Shown: positions 12,453 through 26,528 of the stretch, one piece after another
Numbering within the stretch: the first letter of the stretch is position 1
How the letters are laid out: each line of letters opens with the position of its first letter
From: Saccoglossus kowalevskii
Lineage: Eukaryota > Hemichordata > Enteropneusta > Harrimaniidae
Direction of reading: 5' to 3'
Assembly: GCF_000003605.2 (NCBI RefSeq)
Contig: NW_003119936.1
Coordinates: forward strand, 51,396 to 115,395
Length of the DNA: 64,000 nt
Made by a program: the position numbers and the translations under genes
Notes under the pieces: generated by a model
Databases searched by the model: none
Seen by the model: the letters and a program-made list of their open reading frames with translations, nothing else
What the model was told of the DNA's origin: nothing

Positions 12453-13967
12453 GATGGAATTATTTAATTCCTTCACAATATTACATCTGAGTAACTGATA
12501 ATTGGTTTTGTCGCATATCAATGTGAGACTATAGTACTTACAATTACCAGTAAATGTTACGCAGTGATTCTAAGCGGAGAACACATTTTCGTTTGCGAGT
12601 GTAATGATTTTTGAGTGAACTGATTGGAGACAATATATCACAGAATACCTACGTCATACTATACACTCAGGGAGTTGTCACCGAGATGTAATTGTGCAAC
12701 ATTGATATGTCAGATCAAATCCTTAACAGACACTGTGTTAAAGCTTGGGGAATATTATACACGGCGCGCGAGAGTGTCTTGAGAGATATTACATGTGCAT
12801 CTAAAAAAAACGTGGCTTTTTGTCCCGTGGTTATTTGAAATGGCCACTCTATTTTAAATTAAGACATACAGGTTTACAGCTGCGTGGTGATATTAAATAT
12901 ATTATCTGAATGTGTGTATGTAACAGACAGGCGTATATACACTTCAATATCGGTCGTTCTACTCACACCTGCGTGTTTCATCTGTTTCATTTTTCCTTGA
13001 TGTTTTCTGTGTTGCCAACAAATCTCCCCGATCAAACGTTTGTGCAGAGCTTATTTGCTGACTCATAATATTTTTTTTAAAACTGATATTAGGTGTTAAT
13101 GTATGCAGAATAAGTTGCATGTTTTGTGTGTATATATACAGGTATGTATGCGTGTTTCTACCTTTGTTAACTGTTGCAGAATCGTATGATATCGAACATT
13201 ACAGACATGATACTGAATCAACCGAATGTATAATCTTATCTATGTATAGTAAGTCTCAATTTAATTTTCGCTAGTCTATGCAATGTCTATGTAATGTCAA
13301 TGGGGAGACTAACAATATAATATGACCTGTGGTATAATTGTTATAAAGTGACAGTTGTATCTTATTGTCTGTATGCCAATCTTAACTAGCAGTCAGGGAC
13401 GTGGTTTAATATGTGCTCTCGTCTATTCCGAAATGTTTGATGTTAATCTATAATAATAATATATTGTGTTCTAGCGTGTCGACTAGTATTCTGAACATTG
13501 TTTATATAGGCATTGTGTGTTTATAAGAAGTTGTAAATATAGTCTGGCAGTGTAATGTACGTGTACATCGTGTAAACGTGTTGTGTTCCCCGATGACGTC
13601 ATCAATTTGGATAAATTGGAAATGGCAATTCATATCACATATTTCGAACAAAGATTCATGCAATGCATTGTGTTATCACATGACTATCACGTTAATATAC
13701 GAGTAGTGGTTGTTGTAGTCAAACCAATTTTCTATTTTTTTTTTATGTTTCAACGTAACAGTCACAATGCCACAGGTAACGATGACGTAAATTACCATCT
13801 GAGTGGAACGATCGAGACGTGAATTGTGAGTTATTGCCACTATAAGTATTATTCTGCTGCCGAATAGCCGCTAGGTGAACATAAATATTATTGAAATGCA
13901 TGCATCGTCATCATACTTTGGAATCAGCGAGTCGCCAATCTAACCAAGCGAACAGATATATGCCGAT
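12449..13967. other. No gene seen
   Basis: This is AT-rich spacer with small ORFs only, and no recognisable protein, RNA or repeat family. Confidence 0.5.
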
Positions 13968-14078
13968 ACTTAAAGGGAAGTGGTCGTCGTGCCGCGTCCT
14001 GTTCGATATGGGACTCATAACGACGTACACAACGTGTGTAATACGCATTGTTTGTTTACATGCCACTTCCCTTTAAGT
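13968..14078. mobile_element. 111-bp MITE-like element with perfect 16-bp inverted ends
   Basis: ACTTAAAGGGAAGTGG at 13968-13983 is exactly inverted at 14063-14078. Each arm contains TTAA (13970-13973 and 14073-14076), which would serve as the target site if this belongs to a TTAA-targeting group such as piggyBac. The interior is richer in CpG than the flanks and encodes nothing. It could equally be a simple foldback. No transposase is present in the window. Confidence 0.6.
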
Positions 14079-17000
14079 GGGTTTCAATGAATTCAATTGG
14101 AATATTTACCAGCAGTTAAAAAAGGGATTCATTCCTTTCAAAAAAGGTTATTTGACAAAGTATTGCATCTAAAGTACATGGTCATGATAACAAACCCCGT
14201 AAAATGTTATGGTCCTACAAATGGAGGTTAAAATATTACTACAAAATTACTTTGGAATAGTTTCCCTCCAATGATAAGTATAAAAACGCGCAATTACCAG
14301 TTTCAAAAGAAGAAACCAAACAATGCAGCTTGAGATGATGTCCTCGTGTCGTTGATATATTGTCATTTGATAAAAGAGATTCAAAGTAAAACCATTCTTC
14401 GTGATTGTGGGCCTTTAAAACCGTACGTATACATGTATAAATGGGGAAAAACGTGCGCATGTCAAATAGCTATCATAAAAATCTATCTCAAAGAAGGAGA
14501 ATTTGAAGAAGGAAACGTTGTTACAATAAAGTGATTGAATAAAAACATTCATTTTACTATTTCAAATTGACCTCCCAGGCATGGTTGGATGGGGCACACA
14601 GTAATGTATATATTTGTCTCAAGTGTATTAAACTGAATTTCCCAAAATTAAAACTGCGCATTAAATGTGGTGCTTTATTTTTTAATTCAGTTGTTTATGT
14701 TTCAGTGTATAATGCACTTTAATTGTGGCGGTATATGACATGAACATCATGGATAGATTTACTGTAGTTGACAGTGCTAACATTTGGTCGAAGATTCGTT
14801 GAGCAAACTGGCTGCTTGTAGTTGCGTTTTTCTTGAGAAAAATATGTTTCTATCCTCATTCATTATCAGTGAAATTTAGCCGACCGACTTCAATTATCTG
14901 GAACTGAATTCCACACATCTCGAGCAAAATGAGTGACTTTGAGAATGAATCGAGTCCATTTTATTACCGGAACTATTTTTCAACTAGAAATTGATTAGCG
15001 GTCTTGTTCCGTAGTTAATGCTTTGTTGGATATAATAATGAAGTATTTATTAGTGCTAATGGTGTTTGCAGGTACAATGCGCTTTTTAAGTTATTTTACG
15101 AATTATTACTCGACAATAAATGACCCTTGTTCTAATGATAGGTCAAATGTCAGCTAGTTTATTATTCGCCGTTTACTCGGAAGTTATTTACCAAAACATG
15201 TGTTATTTTGGTTTGTATTGTTCACACCACTGACATTTACTGGCATCTTCTTCTTCACTAAAATTATCAAGTGCCGTTGCACCAACGATTTGTGGGCACA
15301 TATTTGGGGTACTCAGAATTTGGAAAGAATCCGATCATAATAGTTAGGAATTTCAATTGTTATGGGCGGACAGACACGTGATCATGAAGCAATAGGTAAC
15401 GTACGATAAGAGACCAACACTTGGTCAATTCGTATTATACAGACTCATATTTCAAGTTATCAATAACAGACTGGGGTTTAACGTGTCCCAAACTGAGCCA
15501 TAATCACCGCATCTATGGAATGTTGTGGGCAGTTTAATAGTATTTATTTGGATACGACACAACTTGCACGGTGAGTTAGATATGAGGAAGTATGATGAAG
15601 CCTCAGTAATAAGTTTTGCATTACTAATTAACATGCAAATACGCCATTTCATAAACACAGTGTGACTGGTCCTCCTGTGTTTGCCTTCATCAGAAGGTAA
15701 CATCAATCCCATTAACTATTTGCTTAATACTGTACAGTGCTGATCAATGTTAACTACCATGCAATCACATAAAAAAAGCTCTGTGTGTATGACGTCATGA
15801 ATGTATTTTTAGCCGCATGCTGATTAAGCTTGTCTCTACTTTATAATTTACCACATTTGCCTTCATTCTAATGAGTGCAGATTGAACCACATTCGTTTTC
15901 AAACAGGGGGTGCTTTTGTTAGTCTTGATTAAGACTGGGGACATGCTGGGAATGTGACAGGCACAAGAAACACAGCTTGGCTAAACCCATTAGTAGCACT
16001 GATTACATGAAACGACGGTCATAGGCAAAAGTTTGGACGATCTGAATGTATAATAAATCCGCGGTTAAACGCAGGGACCTCTAATAAAGAGCGTCATTTG
16101 GAGGTATACACGCCATCATTCCTAATTGAACAACGCAGCTTCCAGCGCTGACAAATATTTACCTATGGCGTAATAACGTAGTGTATATAATCATGGAGAC
16201 TGCCATGAACGTGTTTAGAATTGTGGAGCTCGGCTTTGTATAACACAGCTATGACAATAACATATAAAAGGACATACTGTATTTCACTATCTAATACGTA
16301 CGTGATGTCACGTACATTGATAAAAAGGCAAATACTGAAGTATGTCCTTATAATTAGGGAATATGGATAGGAAAAGTCACCCTTGTCGATTTTGGAATTT
16401 ACGAGGATTTGACTTCGGATTATTTTCAAGAATGAAATGAGCCTTAAAATAATACATTATGAATGTTTTGACAATCAATATGTTTAGAAAATAAAGGACG
16501 GGGAGGAAAAAACCGTTCATGTGGTAATAACACGCTTGTATATATTTCGTTACCTGTAGGACGTTCACAACCAAGGACATAAAAAACACGCTCATAATAA
16601 ATTTTCAGACGAAAACAGTTGTACAAATAGGAGAAAACCTTGAATATTACTGATTCACAGACAATCTTGTTCGTTTGTGTGTACATTGATCTCCAGGATT
16701 TCCCAATTATCGTAATATGATACCCGCGATGCACGTGGTACTTATTAACCAATCAGAAAGCACCGTTTCATTAATCGGCTGCCTGTGGTATTATAATAGA
16801 TAATACATCTATACATATTCTCAAAGCAAATTAAAATGTCATTCATTTTGGTCATTCACGAAAGAAACGTATTCAGTCTAGCTGAATATTACCACGTATA
16901 GTTTGCACGAATGTGGTCCGACTGTTAATATTGTCATTTGAAACGTGTGCACATTAAAGGAAATGGCGTCTGGTCTGGAAATTGGTTTCGCGCGTTAGAA

Positions 17001-17155
17001 TACAACTGGCAATGTATGCTGTGCTTTAATTATACTATAAGTCATTTAATGTTGTGTTCTTTAACAATTAACGCCACACTGAGAAGAAATACGATGCGCG
17101 AAATATCTATAAGATATATTGTTCATCTTAGTTTATCTCAATAACGATAATAATA
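14079..17155. other. No gene seen
   Basis: ORFs at 15452-15712, 16163-16429 and 16444-16752 (minus) are AT-driven and lack any motif or splice context that I can support. Confidence 0.5.
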
Positions 17156-17390
17156 TCAATAACTATAACGGTATCAAGAGTTAGGTCAACATCAGGGTGT
17201 GTTTAGAGTTTATTTGCGTTGCATTTTTTGGTCACCGCCAGATCTCAACGACAACACATATTTATAACACAAATGTCAATAACTCTAACGGTATCAAGAG
17301 TTAGGTACACCACTGAGGGTCAACATCAAGGTGTGTTTAGAGTTTATTTGCGGTGCAAGCTCTCAACCAAAGCACATATTTATAGCACAC
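17156..17390. repeat. Tandem duplication, period 120 bp
   Basis: The segment starting TCAATAACTATAACGG at 17156 recurs at 17276. Shared blocks are GGTATCAAGAGTTAGG, TCAACATCA, GGTGTGTTTAGAGTTTATTT and ACATATTTATA. Copy two has a 14-base insert after the TTAGG block and a compensating deletion further on. The function is unknown. Confidence 0.85.
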
Positions 17391-19734
17391 AATAACAAAT
17401 TCGATGATATCCCGACAATTGTGCCCATCATAACTTAAGTTACAAGTCACATTAAGATAATGCGATGCCACACATTTGCATATAAGTTATGTAAATTATT
17501 GTGATTTACATATAAATAATTAGCATGTGTAATTACAATTCTAAAATATATTATAAACAGTTATGTTTTGGACGACAGCAACACGTACCAATATTTTAAA
17601 CTCATAGTTGCTGTTGACATAGGCAAATCATAGTTGCTGTTCCGTACGCGAGCGCCAGTTCGAGTCACGCACGCAGTACGTGTTCAGTATAATTTGACGT
17701 AGTATTTACCTTGCCGTTTATTCGGTGATATTTGCGTACCAATATTTGTTTATCGTACCCGAGCTTTGGAAATCAGAGTAATTGTGTCTGATTCCAATTT
17801 GTAAAATTGTCCGGTTGAGCGTTGAAGAGTAGATTCTAGGATAATGAAATTGTGTGAATAGCTACCAACACAACATTAATTTCAATTAATCTCGAAAACA
17901 AAAAGTGCCATACAGATGCGACAAATTAAAAATCACGCGAAGAACTTTAATTGTTTGTAAACAATCATTTGTATATTGTTTATTGTTTATTTGAAGAAAA
18001 TCTCTGACTATATGCTTGTTTTTAAGTTAACAATTTATTTCCGCTAGTAATTAAGTTCCGTAGTATTAATGTAGAATGTGCTTTGCATTGTTATTTAATC
18101 AAGGTGTAAAGAAGCATCGTGCGTAATTATGCGGTGTATTTAATCTGCATATTTCTCATTCACATAGTGACATCATTGTTTCCAGTAAAGGACCTTTTGC
18201 GATCAAAATCACATTGTTGTATTTAACAATAAAATATGCAGGTTTTATTAGAAAATACATCTTTTCACTATATACGTAATGTAAACATACTTTCAGACGA
18301 TGGTCAAATAACCGAACCTTGGTCGACGAAAATGAATCACAACAAACACAATGATTTAATTTCATCAATGTAAGTTATTTATTCTGCAGGTTGTATTGGA
18401 CATGAAATCGTTTTCTGTTGTACGTAATAATATATAACTATTTGCTCATAATACAATGTTAAGTTTTCAAAACGAACCCTCATTTAAACCGTATACGTTT
18501 CCATGAGATCATTTATACCAATATCATGTCTTCTACATTTTTAGCATTATATTCAGAAGAATGTAGTTGTATGGCTTATTGCTTATATATAAGACTTATT
18601 AAAATTAAAAAATATTTTTACTATGTATATCATTGGTTGCATTATTATTTAGTGTATCAGTGTTTAGTGACAAGTTATCAAGGTATGGTGATATTCGAAT
18701 GTGTGTGTAAATGCCTTATTTATGATCCCGTACATTTGAAACTATGTAATCAATTCCCGAAGAATCATCATTTTAATGCGGTATATGACATCAGTTTTTC
18801 ATTCACAGTGTCTGATTATTGGTTTTATTCAACATATAGTTTATTTCCCACATATAAATATATAACAAAAACTGTATACTACAGACGACTAACTTTAATT
18901 ACCTAATGTATGTAGATATCATTAATTTGATTTCACTCTTCAATTATTATCACATAATATATTACATGTAATGTTACAAAATGGTTATACTTTGAATTCA
19001 GGCCATTACGACTCTCTAACGACCTAATGTATATAAGTAATCATAACGGTAAATGGAAACATTAGTCTTTTGTGCAAATGAGAAGTTATAAAAGTGTGCA
19101 TGGTTAAATACGGAATACGTTTGCATGCTAAATTTGTAATGAATTGCTAGGTTCAATTCATAAAGCATATGTATAAATGAAATCGTGGGCACCATGTCTT
19201 CTATACTGATCAATAGTTCTGCCATGATATCAAATATTGCTTAAATTATTCAAAATTAAAATAAAACTAATTCACAAAAGTAAATGGATAATCTGCACTA
19301 CGCATGCATTGTTATCATAATGTTCTGATTAAAAGTAATTGCAGGCATATCTATTTCCCATTAAATATATTTTTCTAACAGTTACAAACGTAGGTTTGGA
19401 ATATTTACCATGGTAAATGAGATTTTATTTCAAATATCTTGCAAATTCTAAAAACAGCAGTAAAGACATAATAGAATATAAAATAATTGATAATATCATT
19501 TCAGAGAATGCACTTAATCTTTGATGGGGTCTTCTAAATTTGATCAAGCAATAGGATTAGCAGTATTGAATAGCCGCATACATTTTGTTCAGGAAATTGG
19601 AGATAATCTAGCAGCCAACTGGGATTTTTGATCTGAATATAGTTTCGAAATCTATAAAAAAAATTAATGAATTTGATTTCTGTGACCATGCACATAAAGA
19701 AACTACAAAATAGCTTGATGCCATTCTAATAAAA
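17391..19734. other. No gene seen
   Basis: This is very AT-rich. The 126-codon ORF at 18526-18906 is rich in Tyr, Phe, Leu and Ile, as expected of AT-rich noise. A short local duplication (CATAGTTGCTGTT, twice) sits near 17605-17640. Confidence 0.5.
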
Positions 19735-19930
19735 TTTTACCAATTTTCATAAATACAAAACGACCGCCATAATAACTTAGAACGGCATATTTTCACTTCT
19801 AATAGGATTTATAGTGATCTAAAAGACAACATTCTTGGTTAAAGGGACTACAATTTCCCTTGAACAGATCTTGGGTCATTTGAGCATCACATATTTGCAT
19901 AAATTCAAGATGGCCGCCATAGTATTATAA
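19735..19930. repeat. Two diverged copies of a module with a GGCCGCCAT-type core
   Basis: CATAAATACAAAACGACCGC (19748) and CATAAATTCAAGATGGCCGC (19898) are related and lie 150 bp apart, each continuing into CAT and an AT-rich tail. The same ATGGCCGCC core appears in the repeat near 28363, so this may be a fragment of a dispersed family. Confidence 0.5.
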
Positions 19931-22900
19931 TATTGATTTTTTTACAAGACTTTTATTTAGTTAAAAGGTTAGAATAATATTTTTTGATATTGGTAGAAAT
20001 ACTTATATTAGTATGTACAATTTCTGCGTGGTGTAGCATTTTGTAATTATCAGACAAGACAAATTAATTGGTGAATCACTTTTGTTGTTTTATTGCCAAT
20101 CATTCATATCCCTGGTATATCCTGAATTTGTAAACTTAGTCAATAACATGTGCACAGTATACTGGTTCTTATAAAACAACATATATCTTATATTGCTGAA
20201 TATGATAAACAACTGCCATTATCTATATCTCATTATTCATCATATTTCTTATCAGGTTCAGTAATCTCATTGTTTTTGTGTGATATCCACATAGTATATT
20301 GCATGTTGGTTTTGTACATACACATTCTCGTCTATATATATTATCTAATACTCTCTAATCTGAACATATTTCAGTTTTACTATTTATATCGAAGGCGAAG
20401 TCACACTATCTATTACTTCATAAAGTATTGGTTTCGGTGCATATTGCCATACACAAGCTTGAGATGTGCCTTAGTTTAGGTAGTTGTAAATTAAATTTTG
20501 ATATTAATGTATTATGTTTATGTTAACTTTATGTATTCTTAATTTTGTACTACTTACGATTTACTGTTGCAGTGGTTATGCTTATATCAAACTTTGCAGC
20601 CTGTGCGGTTATGACAGGAATACATGAACATCACCAATTTAAGATAATAATGGTTTAACGGTATTTTAATTATTTATGTATTGCAATAATTGTCAAAATC
20701 AGAGAGAACACACATTCGCAACAATGTAGTCATACTATATTCTATAGACGTTTCATGTTATCTCACTGATGTAAATTACAGTTCTTAAATGCGTGATAGC
20801 ATTATCATATGGCGTTTTTTTTCAATTTGTGATACATCAATGTCATCTGCCATATCTTATACACTTACACAGCTTTCCGTAGGTACCATCATTGGACGTT
20901 GGAACACTATTCCTCCATGACTTTTCTCCACAGAGGTATTTCTACTTGCAGCTAAGCAAGCTTGTAATTATTTGGTCACCGCAGGAAAAGTGTAAAAGAG
21001 TGACATCATTCAGCTTCCTGAAGTGTATAATCTAAATGACTCCAAACTATGGACTTCATGAAAAGGTATCCAATTGTTCAAGTGGTCGTAATCCTATGTA
21101 AAGTATTTCGTAAATATTTTGGGCAGAGAATTGTTATAGAAGACGTTCCTTAAATTCTTCTTAGCAGGCCTTCGTTATACAAGACACATGCAAATACTCA
21201 ATTGCAGTCCTACAATTTAGCAGATTCCCAAAGGTTTTTATTTGTTCTTAAATGCACATGTTGGCTGTATGTTCATATGAGGAACTAGACCCATATATCG
21301 TTCATCTGTTTTTGATAATGACCTGGTGTGGTAATATATTTTTCAGCTGAGTTGTGTTTTTACTGTTTGCATTGTAAAGGATTGTCAATGTTATATTCCT
21401 TTATTGAATAATTAAAAAATATCTACTGCATTTTAACAACCATTGCTACGACGGCAATTTCATCTTGCTATCGCATGGAAACTAATACGAAAATATATAT
21501 GTAAATTTAAAACAAATTACGAAAATATATTAAAAGTCTGAGTATACATAATCACAACATAGCACTATCATCTAATTCATGACATCGGAATTAAAGTTGT
21601 GTTTGTTTCCTTAGCAATATATTAAGAGTTAACATAGTACATAATAGTAAAATAAAATCTAAAGCTAAGTGCACCAAGTTGAATCACATGCAACATCGAT
21701 TATTTTATGGCTTCTCAAAAAAATCAAAGCAATCAGAGAGAAGTACAGACATGAGTTGACGAGTTAGAATTAGACGTGACATACATGTTTATATGGCTGT
21801 TTTACGAGATAGTATTACACGGGTTAGTATCATTCAGACAGACTATCAGTTGGTTGATTAGCATAATTCCAATTACCACTGTCATACCGAATGCCGCCGT
21901 GATATGAAAGTCGTGATAGTTACATGCATGTTACAACAGTCGGGTTATTTGGAGACGTCACCTCGGCGGCAGGTGCACGCCGAGATCACGGCATCGCCCA
22001 ATCACAGTGAATAAGCGTGAAATGAGAATGCGTTCAAGCATACAAGAGAACGTATAGATATATCGATCCAATATACAGCATTATATTATATAGCGTTGAT
22101 ATACTTCTGGTTCTTCTTACTTTCTTCGTTCGACAAAAAACTCAACTCAGCCTTAAATGAGTTGTTTAATAACAAATGCCCGTAGACTATACCACTATTT
22201 CAAATCATAGTGAACCGTGATACAGCTTTCACCGATTCGAACACAACTATGTCAAACATAAATACGTGTCAGCACGTGCAACCTGATATAACTATCCCAC
22301 AATGCACTACAATTTAGAATAGCAATATGGTCTATGAATCTATCCCCTCAGCAGTAGGGGGTATTTGGGAGTAGAAATAAAATAACAGATGGACACATTT
22401 TTCATTATGCCTTTTTTAACAAAACGTCAAAACAACGGTGAGTGGTTTTATTAAAATAGGAACCCCCACACAACACGTAACGACGTGCCCTGTATTAAAC
22501 TGTTAATATAGACTATTTTTTCTCGAATTTAGGTCGGATCAAATAGGACAGTCAATGCATATTAAAAATGCTGAGTTGAAGAGCAATTTGTAAATATCTA
22601 AGTATTCACAAGATGTTATACAAGTAATGCGTCAGACTGTTTTTTTAATTGTTAGAATTTATTGATTGGCATATTTTAATATACATTCTGATCAGTATAC
22701 ATAAAAATGAACATAATTCATTATGTAATACAAATGCAAGTATTAAATTGTTCATACCTATATTTTAGCAATTTTAATTTGACGGCGACAACCATTGAAT
22801 TATCAATGCACGGTTTCTATCAGTGACGTGCGTAAACAAATGTTTGGCGAGAAAGCGTATATTTAAAACGTAGAAATAATAGTAAACTTTTATTGATTCT

Positions 22901-24414
22901 TTCCAAAATCCACAGTATACAATGCTACACGAAATTGGAAGCAGTGTGAATTGCAGTAAACTTAATTAGGCGTTTTGGGGGTATGCGGCGAACAACGAAT
23001 GGAAATACACTTGGAAATAAACCAGGGCAGGTAGAGAGACAATTAATATGCCCTAGTATATTGACGATTTCATACGTACAGCGAATATCAAATAGAACTG
23101 ACGGTGATTACTCTCCTTCTTGGCAGTCAATGCGAAGCCACGTACAAGATTGAGCCTGATTGGTTACCTCACAGTGAAACTAATCAGAGAGCTTCTTTTT
23201 TTCTTACGTAGTTTCACATTACCCTTTGATCATATGTTTCAATTCAAATGCTTTGCATTGTGTTTAAAAGTTTGTATACCTGTTACAAATGTTAATTTTA
23301 ATTCTGGGTCTGTTTCAAATAATTTCATTTTGCTTATCAATAATTCATTAATTATTTCAAATTCATAGCTGTTTTTTACAGTGGATTTGATGTAACAGTC
23401 CGAGACATTTCTGATGGAAATCATGTGCTTAAGCCACTTAACTCATAGCTAATGAATACTATTAGACACGTGCAATATAAATCAATACAGTATAAATAAA
23501 CCCTACTTCTGAGTGATCTTGTGCTAAAGCGAGATTTGAAAAAAACACGTCGTAGATTAACATCCTCAATATTAGTATGTCAGAAAACTACTTAACCGAA
23601 GGTTAACAAAGGCATGTACTCGTCACCCTTTTCTGATCATTGTTCATTTCGATAGGCGCGGATATAAATAATCAAAATAGAGTATGCCCAATCCACAAAC
23701 ACGGTATCTAAAATGAGAAACAACTCATCCAATCTCACAGACTTATCAGCTGTAAGCATCCGGAAACAGTGATAACTGTGCTTTTTTGGTATTTTTTATT
23801 AATCAAAACAATCTTGAACAACAATATATATCTTTTGGATTTATATTACCCAAACGCGTTTATTATTTTACTGACTTGTACATTGGACCGGTGGCTTTCA
23901 GTACTTTAGGATTATAACTATATTGTTATAATCCGGCTAATTTGAGTAGGATTTACCTCGTATTTCATAAGCCTGTATGTTTGTCTTTTATATTACAATA
24001 ATTAAATAAAACATTTTTGATGTCACGTGACTCACGGAATGTTTTACATGTAGACGTTAAATCGAAGGTAAACACTGCCTTGGTCGCTGACGAGAAAAGC
24101 GCTTTCGTGTTTGGCTCAATATAATGGGTGACAATAAATCCTGGTCACCGAGACTTGCCAACCTATTTGTGAACCTATTTAATTCTCAAGCACGATTAAA
24201 TCTTACAAATAATAGTACTAATCTTGTTTACCCCTCAGTCGCCATAACACATGTTAACTTGATTCTGATTGGCCGAATGCACAGACGCGTCTAAACACAC
24301 ATTTAACACCAGTTCTTGGAGAAAATAAAAGCATAAACGGATGGTCATTCATGTACTAGTTTTGCCTTCAGTGAGTAATATTAATCCCAAGGATGCCATT
24401 CATTAACAAATTAC
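19931..24414. other. No gene seen apart from a small hairpin
   Basis: This is AT-rich desert. The 109-codon ORF at 20150-20479 has chance composition. A GC-richer island at about 21940-22020 is the only compositional break, and it holds the hairpin listed separately. Confidence 0.5.
21962..21984. promoter_or_regulatory. GC-rich hairpin with an E-box-like CAGGTG in its loop
   Basis: CTCGGCG (21962-21968) pairs perfectly with CGCCGAG (21978-21984) around a 9-base loop containing CAGGTG. It sits in an isolated GC-rich island inside AT-rich DNA. A regulatory role is conjecture. Confidence 0.25.
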
Positions 24415-24597
24415 CCTGATATATTATTAATCTAAAGTGGCGTACACAACATTCACGGTTGCAATCAATCAACAAAGCGTGCAATTCAGTCACAGTACGC
24501 CATAGTTCAGATTTACATGTTATGTCTGCAGAGGAGATCATTTCTGCGAAAACATCTTTGAAAATATAACCGAGCTCCAAAATATCACGTGGTGCCG
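24415..24597 (-). CDS. Possible internal coding exon, family unknown
   Basis: On the minus strand, TATCACTTTCAG is a good acceptor with pyrimidine-rich sequence and a plausible branch site upstream. It opens a frame of 60 complete codons up to a donor-like AGG|GTAATT. The putative exon is 183 bp, with phase 1 at both ends, a symmetry common in extracellular modules. The peptide has amphipathic stretches (for example around GYIFKDVFAEM) and four cysteines. I recognise no domain. About one in fifty random 60-codon windows here would be open, so chance is a real alternative. Confidence 0.25.
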
Positions 24598-24848
24598 CTG
24601 AAAGTGATACAAGTAGATTAATATATATGTGCGTCAATAATGAAACAAATCATCCATATTCGCTCTGCTATCCTACGCTTCGTTTATATTTGATGATCAA
24701 ATATATTTATTCTTGACCCCCGCTTCAACTTTTAAAAACAAATAATTACAGTTGACGTTTTTATACAGTTGTCATCTCATGTAAAATCTGTATTCTCCAT
24801 ATTATCAAGGGACTTATCCGCATTATGACATTGTCAACTGGGGAATCC

Positions 24849-24939
24849 AGGGGCTTGCATGCTTATCGTCCAATAGCAAATGTCCAATAGCAATCATAAT
24901 ATTTAGGGCTTGCATGCATTACAATGTCGTCCAATAACA
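24849..24939. repeat. Short imperfect tandem duplication
   Basis: AGGGGCTTGCATGC followed by CGTCCAATAGCAA (24849-24879) recurs as AGGGCTTGCATGC followed by CGTCCAATAACAA (24904-24939), about 55 bp apart. Confidence 0.7.
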
Positions 24940-26528
24940 ATGGCATTGAAGGACTGTTTAAATATTAGTTATTAAAAGCATGGCCCATTCACTCACTCAC
25001 CCTAACCATCAAGTGATCTTAATTTGGTCAATTTGAACCTAGGATGTCAAATATTTGGAGTGTTTTCTCCATCTAATTAGGAAATAATATAGTGTGACGT
25101 GTCTAATCTAGTAAATTGTAAGTCGTAAAATGTGATATCTTCGATCAACTGCATGATATGCAAATATTTTAATTAAAACACCACGAAATTATTAATAGGT
25201 TACATTTTCATTTTGGTTGATGTGTAGGACGATGCAGCCGTCGTTCGCATTCAGAACCAACATGATGTAATCAGAATGTCACGCTCTATGATGATTATAT
25301 TTTATTCGGGTTGTGTATAGAAGTCAAGTAGTGGAGCTACAATGTAACACAAAGTATCCGATTTTCATTACTCGTCAATATAGTTAGACCAAGTTATTTG
25401 TAATGTCATTGAGAAATAGACATGTTTGAAAGGCTGTTCGATGTAAAAAAAATGTTGGAAGGAAATACATTTACTCTTATGTAATAGTGGCAATTGACGC
25501 ATCAATCGACTTTGCTGTAAGTGTGTATTAGTTCAGTGAAATTTTATGTGTAAGTGATGTATCACATTGTGGTTCTTAGTAAAGGAAATGTTGGTAATAT
25601 ACGCCATACAACCTCTCATGACAAACGCTAGTCTTATCACGCTATCAAATTACCCCAATTATTATTTTGAAATGACAGCCACACCCATAAATATGATTTT
25701 TTTAATCTAGAAAATAACGTTATTAAATCTCAGGAGGTCCGTTCATATCGTGGATAATCAGTTTTAAGGTCGCAGTGACAACTACATGTTCATCGTCGCG
25801 GAGGATATGAGAGTTCATTCGGTGGCTAAATCACGTCGCAGCGCATTGCGCATGTCACATGCGTCACCATGGAAGCCCTGACTGTGTGGTGACTGCTCAT
25901 TTGCCAGTCTAATAACGTCAGTGGATTGCAACAAAGATTGACACTCAATGTAAGCCTTGAATACTAATGAACCCAACAGAACACAGTGATAGGTTAATAT
26001 GTATATCGGATTTTATTAAAGTCAAATTTAAAAATGTGTGACAAATGCATATATTGTGTGGACAATGTCGTGATGTTTTGCCTGTGGTGGTCACAATATA
26101 CTGATGATGCAAAAACTGACAACAAATCGAGGTATTGTCCAGTTGATGTTTGATTTATTTCATGACATCGAAATAAAAAACACTATAAAGTACTACATCT
26201 AACATAGATATCTCACACAACAACTACACTTAAATTTATAATACATTTATTTAATTTTATGTAACAATAAGGGAAAAACATCATTACATTGTTACAGTAT
26301 GATATATAAACTTCCGGTAAGCATATATTTCCATATATTTATACATTTCACAATTTGAACTGAACGAAAGGTTTCTATTGGACGATTGAATAACATTTCA
26401 AATAACGTTGTTAAGCACTGTGCTCATCGATTGACTAGTTAGATTCAACTGTCATTGAAATAAAACTTATAAAGATGAATAAAAAGGATTTGTTCGACCA
26501 AGGGTAATAGTTTGTCATAAAAATTTTT
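24940..26528. other. No gene seen
   Basis: A GC-richer, CpG-containing stretch lies at about 25780-25930, with GCGCATGTCACATGCGTCAC. It has no convincing ORF and could be a repeat fragment or regulatory DNA. Confidence 0.4.

Noticed and set aside
12299-12490. 63-codon ORF with Ile-Tyr repeats
   Set aside because: It is a translation of the TA microsatellite.
18526-18906. 126-codon plus ORF
   Set aside because: Its Tyr/Phe/Leu/Ile-rich composition in very AT-rich DNA has no motif and no splice context.
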